A DNA stretch of 64,000 nt from Cymbomonas tetramitiformis (lineage: Eukaryota; Chlorophyta; Pyramimonadophyceae; Pyramimonadales; Pyramimonadaceae): assembly GCA_001247695.2 (NCBI GenBank), contig LGRX02035078.1:1-64000 (forward strand), given 5' to 3'. Both the position numbers and the translations under genes were made by a program. Within the stretch, counting starts at the first letter, position 1. Every line of letters begins with the position of its first letter. Of the stretch, positions 60,257 to 64,000 are shown one piece after another. The notes below the pieces were generated by a model. It did no database searches and had not been told where the DNA came from. It saw only the letters and a list, made by a program, of their open reading frames with translations.

Positions 60257-62522
60257 GTCCTCGGAGCTGGCGGTCCGGCTCGGAGCAGCGTGATTGTGAA
60301 GCAGTTGCCGGCCCCCGGGGCCGGTGGTGAATCATTCGTAGAAGAAATCGACGAATCCTCGATCACAGGAGGTTGCACCGCACCGGGGTGCTGCCAAGTG
60401 CTGCCCGACGGTGGGGCCTCGTCATCTGAAGACGATGCCGGCGACAGCGGAGGACCGTCCTCAAACAACTCGGCAGGCGGCGGCGGCCCGGGATGCCACG
60501 GCACCGGAGCCATATAGAGGCCCTGCCGTCTCTGCTCACGCCGGTGGCGACGAGGTGGAATAGCACACGGCATGTCATGAACCATTTCAGTTGGCGAAGC
60601 CTCCGTGGCCGGGACTGCTGAGGCAGTCCACGTAGCACCACCGACCGGTGGACCCGTGCATGTGCGTGCACCGGCACCACCGACACCGGCAACGGCGTGC
60701 GGCGCGGCGGTGGCACAAATCACAAAGAGTGCGCACACCAAGGAGGAAGTGAGGAGAGACCTCGCGAACCTCGGAACGCCGTTCCCGCAGCCGTACCGTG
60801 GCCGCGGCAGTGCCACCGGGTCGTCCTCGTCGTCATCGTCGCTCGTGGCGTAAGTCGCGGGCTTGTAGTCCATCACGCGTTCCGGCCCCTCAACCGCGGA
60901 GAGCAAATGCATGCTCGTGGCCGGCTCGTCGGGCACCAACGCAACCCCCGTGCTCTCAATGAAATCGGCGAACGTGCGGGTGACGGGAGGGCAGAAGGGG
61001 TTCGGCGGACCGGTCCACGCTCCCCCGGACCCAACCGACGCGGGCGGGGAGTGCGCGGGCGGTTCCGACACTTCCGGCAAGTCGGCAGTGAAGGTGTTGA
61101 CGTTGAATGTCGAATCTCCCGCCGCGCGCGCCAACTCGGAGAACTCGGCGACGGCGGACACGAGGGCCTCACCGTCCTCCTCGCAGAAAGAGCACGCGGA
61201 GAGGTCGGCGAAGATGTCCGGCTTCCCGCCCGCGAGCATGCAAAGGGCGTCGAACTCCTCGGCGTCGTCGTGGTCAATGGCATGTTGAAATCTTGCGGCC
61301 AACACCGAGTTTTCGGCCTCCTCAGCAAAAGCGTAGGCCGAGAGCCCGGTCCGGCCCCCGTTCGGGCAGTCCCGATGCCGATGCCGCGCCTTGCCCTTCG
61401 CGCACACCTGATTTTGGCAGTACGGCACGGTCGCGCCGGTGTCGCGATGGAATGCTACCTTCTTGGAGATGGATTGCGACCAATTCCCCCCCTTGGGGAG
61501 GGGCGAGGCCGCGAAACGCGTCTTAACGCGGCGGTCCGGCTTGTCCGCGCGAGGAGTAAATCCCCGCGGAGCCGGTCCGGACTCGGCGGTGTCGAGGAAT
61601 GCGGCCAATTGACGCTTCAAGTCGAGGACCATCGTCCTCAAGTCTGCGAGCTCACCGGGTCCACCGGAGTCATCGGCGGCCCCCTCCATGAAATGCGTGC
61701 CGTGGGAGTAGCGGTGTGCGGACGCCGTGGCGGTGCCCGCCCGCACGTGCTCGGAGTAGCATTCACGCACCCATTGTTGAATCGTGAGGAGGTCGTGAGC
61801 GGCTCGTTGATCGTGGAGGAGCAACCGTGACACCACCGGTTGGTAGAAGACGGTGTCGAGGGACTTGATGAACAGCGCCTTCACGTCCTCATCGTGGAGT
61901 GTCGCCCGCGTTCTCGCAGCCTTCAGAGCGGCGTTGAAGTCGCTGATCTTGTCATGCGGGTCCACGCCCGCAGAGATGCGGATGCTCAACATGTCCGCTT
62001 GACCCTGAAAGGGGTCACCCGCCGGGATCATGCGGCGGGCAAACTCAAGCAGCACCCGCTTACCGTCATTCGGGAACGTGGAGTGCGAGGAGTCCGTCCA
62101 GTCCGCCGCCGGCGACGCGGGGTCAACCATGAGCTCGAGCGTGGAGAACAATAAGGCGTTGGGCCGTTGGCCTCCACGCGGACGGGGAGGGTAGCATCGT
62201 CCAGTAGGAAAAGGGGTGCGAAACCAATGTCCTCCGTGACAAATGCTGTCTGCAGCGCAGAGACCATCCTGGCGAAGAGCGCGGACGCGTGGCACTCAGT
62301 CCCGGAAAATCGCCCGTTCTTGTCCTCGAATAACTTTTGGCGAACGGACTTGGAGACCTTCATGTCGAAGTGCTCCCGTTGAAGCGTACGCACCGAGGCC
62401 AGGAACGCAGCACCTGCTGAATTGGCAGCCGGCTGAGCTGCCGGCGGCGTGGCTGGAGTGTTGGCGTGTCTCGCAGCTGCTGAATCAAAAATCGTGGCTA
62501 GTGCGCGTCGGCGATTCGCCAT
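60257..62522 (-). pseudogene. Element W gag-like protein, one frameshift
   Basis: The start ATG is at 62522 (minus), MANRRRALATIFDSAAARHA. The first part runs to about 62175, where the frame shifts, and continues NALLFSTLELMVDPASPAAD. Gag-core features follow: ADMLSIRISAGVDPHDKISD and DVKALFIKSLD. A zinc-finger-like CQNQVC...HRHRDC has four residues rather than two between the first cysteines. Near the C-terminus is a hydrophobic stretch SLLTSSLVCALFVICATAA, unusual in a Gag. Without the hAT insertion the frame would stop a few codons past the insertion site. Probably a nucleocapsid protein of a non-autonomous LTR element. Confidence 0.6.
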
Positions 62523-62934
62523 GCTAGCGGTGGCTCGAGTAGAAGCAACCGTCTTGAGAAGGACTGAAGGGGCGGAGTGAGGCAATGGAACGTGAGATGT
62601 GCGGCAGTCTCGGGCGGCCAAGAAACGCGCGGGTCGCCGATACGGCAGCCGTGAGAGATCAAATGATTCCGGGAAGTCGTGTGGTAGCGGCGGCCAATAC
62701 GCAACGGTGTGGGATCCAACCAGAAAACGCAAACCAATCCAACGTTAAGACCCGTAGAAAATCTTTCTCCAACCGGTGCGGCGTGCCGTAAATCAACCCA
62801 TAAAATTTAGGCCATACCCGTGACTGCCGGCACTCTCACGCGTGGAGCACCTCACTCCATCCCAGGCGTCCGAGCTTAGCCACTCATGGTGGCAATCTCG
62901 CAGTGGCTAAACAAAGCGCAAGTGGGGCCAAACC

Positions 62935-63148
62935 TGGCAGATATATAGTTCGGCGGTAATATATATCTAACTGGTGAGACAAACCCTGAGTTAAGGGTTG
63001 CGGAATCAGAACGGTAAAAGTGTGATAGATAAATCAGAGGCATACATAAATACCTAACGGGTGTTTCCCGTCTACTGGTGACGGTCACCCAGCCTACTAT
63101 AGGAAGTGACATGTGACAGTTTTGAGTGTCACAGTGTCAAATCCAGCA
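62935..63148 (-). repeat. Element W 5' LTR
   Basis: About 214 bp, direct copy of 58857-59072. The gag ATG lies 413 nt inside. Confidence 0.75.
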
Positions 63149-64000
63149 AAAACAAACTCACATTAGTGTGGTTTGCCGACAAGACCAACTGGCTTTCGGC
63201 AATAGCGCAACACACTGGACAAAAAAAAAGGAGTTTGCATTTGAGTGAGGATTTAAAGCGGACTCATAGAGAGACCCTCCGATATCTCTAAGCAGCGCAA
63301 TCTCCGACTGCATTAAAACAAACCTCCATTCGACCGTTGATTGGGCCTTGCGTAAATTTCGCGAAATTTGGGTGGAAATTTTGGACGAGAATTTCGAAGA
63401 AATATTTGAGAAATTTGTGTGAATTTGGCGAAATATCGAGAAATTCACGAAAATTCGAAAAGAAATATGCGCGAAATATATGGCTCGGGCGCGGAATATG
63501 ACTCCGTCGATCATGTGGGCCGCCATCCCGCCAAATGCTATTCGAAATTTAACTTTCTTATTGTTCAGTTCGGCGCTCTAGACTCTTTCGTTACACGAAC
63601 AGGCAATCCTCCATTCCATCTAACAATCTACACTGTCGCGATGATGGGCTCACTTGTCGAGGCTTACTCCTCAGTTACCGATGATAGTGATGATGGTAGT
63701 GAAGAACTAGTCACTTTGCGCCTAGTTCACCTGTCGAGGTGGGCTGTCACAGAAGGGGACAATGACACTGACGTAGAGACCGAAGAGCAGGCTGCCGAAG
63801 GTGACAGCGACAACGCAAGACCGCTCTCGAGGACGGAGGAAAGTAGTAAGGCACCGACTATAGGGTACGCTTTTTTATCACTATAAAAACCCTATGAAAA
63901 CCCTATGACATATGTCATAACCCTATGTCATAAGTCATACAAGGAAATGACAAGGGAAAATGACAAGAAAAATGACAAGTAAATGACAAGAAAAATGACA
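63149..64000 (+). other. Unassigned right edge; one ORF of unknown function
   Basis: 63340-63480 is dense in AAATTTCGCGAAATTT-like motifs. An open frame at 63419-63886 (155 codons) has an acidic C-terminal half with SVTDDSDDGSEEL and no known domain; it may be the start of a host exon or chance. From 63880 the sequence has AAAACCCTATG repeats, the palindrome ATGACATATGTCAT and AATGACAAG repeats running off the window. Confidence 0.3.

Larger units (their letters stand above)
58857..63148 (-). mobile_element. LTR element W, gag-only, with nested hAT
   Basis: Two 214-216-bp direct repeats (58857-59072 and 62935-63148) start TG and end CA, as LTRs do. On the minus strand the segment just inside the 5' LTR reads GGTTTGGCCCCACTT, close to the GGTTATGGGCCCACTT primer site of the copia elements. 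One gag-like gene and no pol are present. I found no target-site duplication. The hAT element at 59349-60256 accounts for about 0.9 kb. Confidence 0.65.

Noticed and set aside
58852..63153. Target-site duplication for element W
   Set aside because: The five bases outside the two LTRs (GGTTT and AAAAC) do not match, so none is claimed.

Overview
This is eukaryotic nuclear DNA, very probably from a microalga or other protist. The signs are spliceosomal GT-AG introns, plant-type leucine-rich repeats, LTR retrotransposons primed by half of an initiator tRNA, a tyrosine-recombinase retrotransposon, a giant LINE and a hAT transposon. A green-lineage alga fits best: the LINE combines modules known from the Dualen/RandI clade first described in Chlamydomonas, and the LRRs are of the plant LxGxIP class. 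That is inference, not proof. I see no bacterial operons, rRNA, tRNA or CRISPR.

Layout. 1-1332 holds the 3' end of an LRR gene on the minus strand. 1690-9056 holds two decayed tyrosine-recombinase (PAT/DIRS-like) retroelements, here PAT0 and PAT1, plus two coding-frame minisatellites of 30 bp and 54 bp. 9057-23641 is a nest: copia X carries PAT1 in its 5' LTR and copia Y (10268-23557) in its 3' LTR, and copia Y's gag is split by a full-length PAT2 (11850-17129). 24531-36750 is a minus-strand LRR gene with one LRR per exon (21 exons seen, most exactly 72 bp), interrupted by a gag-only copia Z (26128-29357). 37999-53946 is a LINE of about 16 kb, flanked by TGATCACCG on both sides. Its two long reading frames encode a coiled-coil ORF1-like part, four 158-residue repeats, a Ulp1-type cysteine protease, an APE endonuclease, reverse transcriptase, a PCIF1-like methyltransferase domain, RNase H and a C-terminal zinc finger with a possible second nuclease. 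55443-56760 is a degenerate 50-bp minisatellite. 58857-63148 is a gag-only LTR element W on the minus strand with a 908-bp hAT element inserted near the gag end.

The main biological theme is accessory modules inside retroelements. Three unrelated classes here (tyrosine-recombinase element, copia and LINE) each carry an adenine-methyltransferase-like module with a FAS/FSS motif followed by NPP(W/F) or NPEY. The tyrosine-recombinase elements also carry a Tudor-like chromatin-reader domain joined to the recombinase, in both PAT1 and PAT2. All four LTR elements carry a primer site matching the anticodon arm, not the 3' end, of initiator tRNA-Met.

All similarity statements come from reading motifs by eye; no searches were run.
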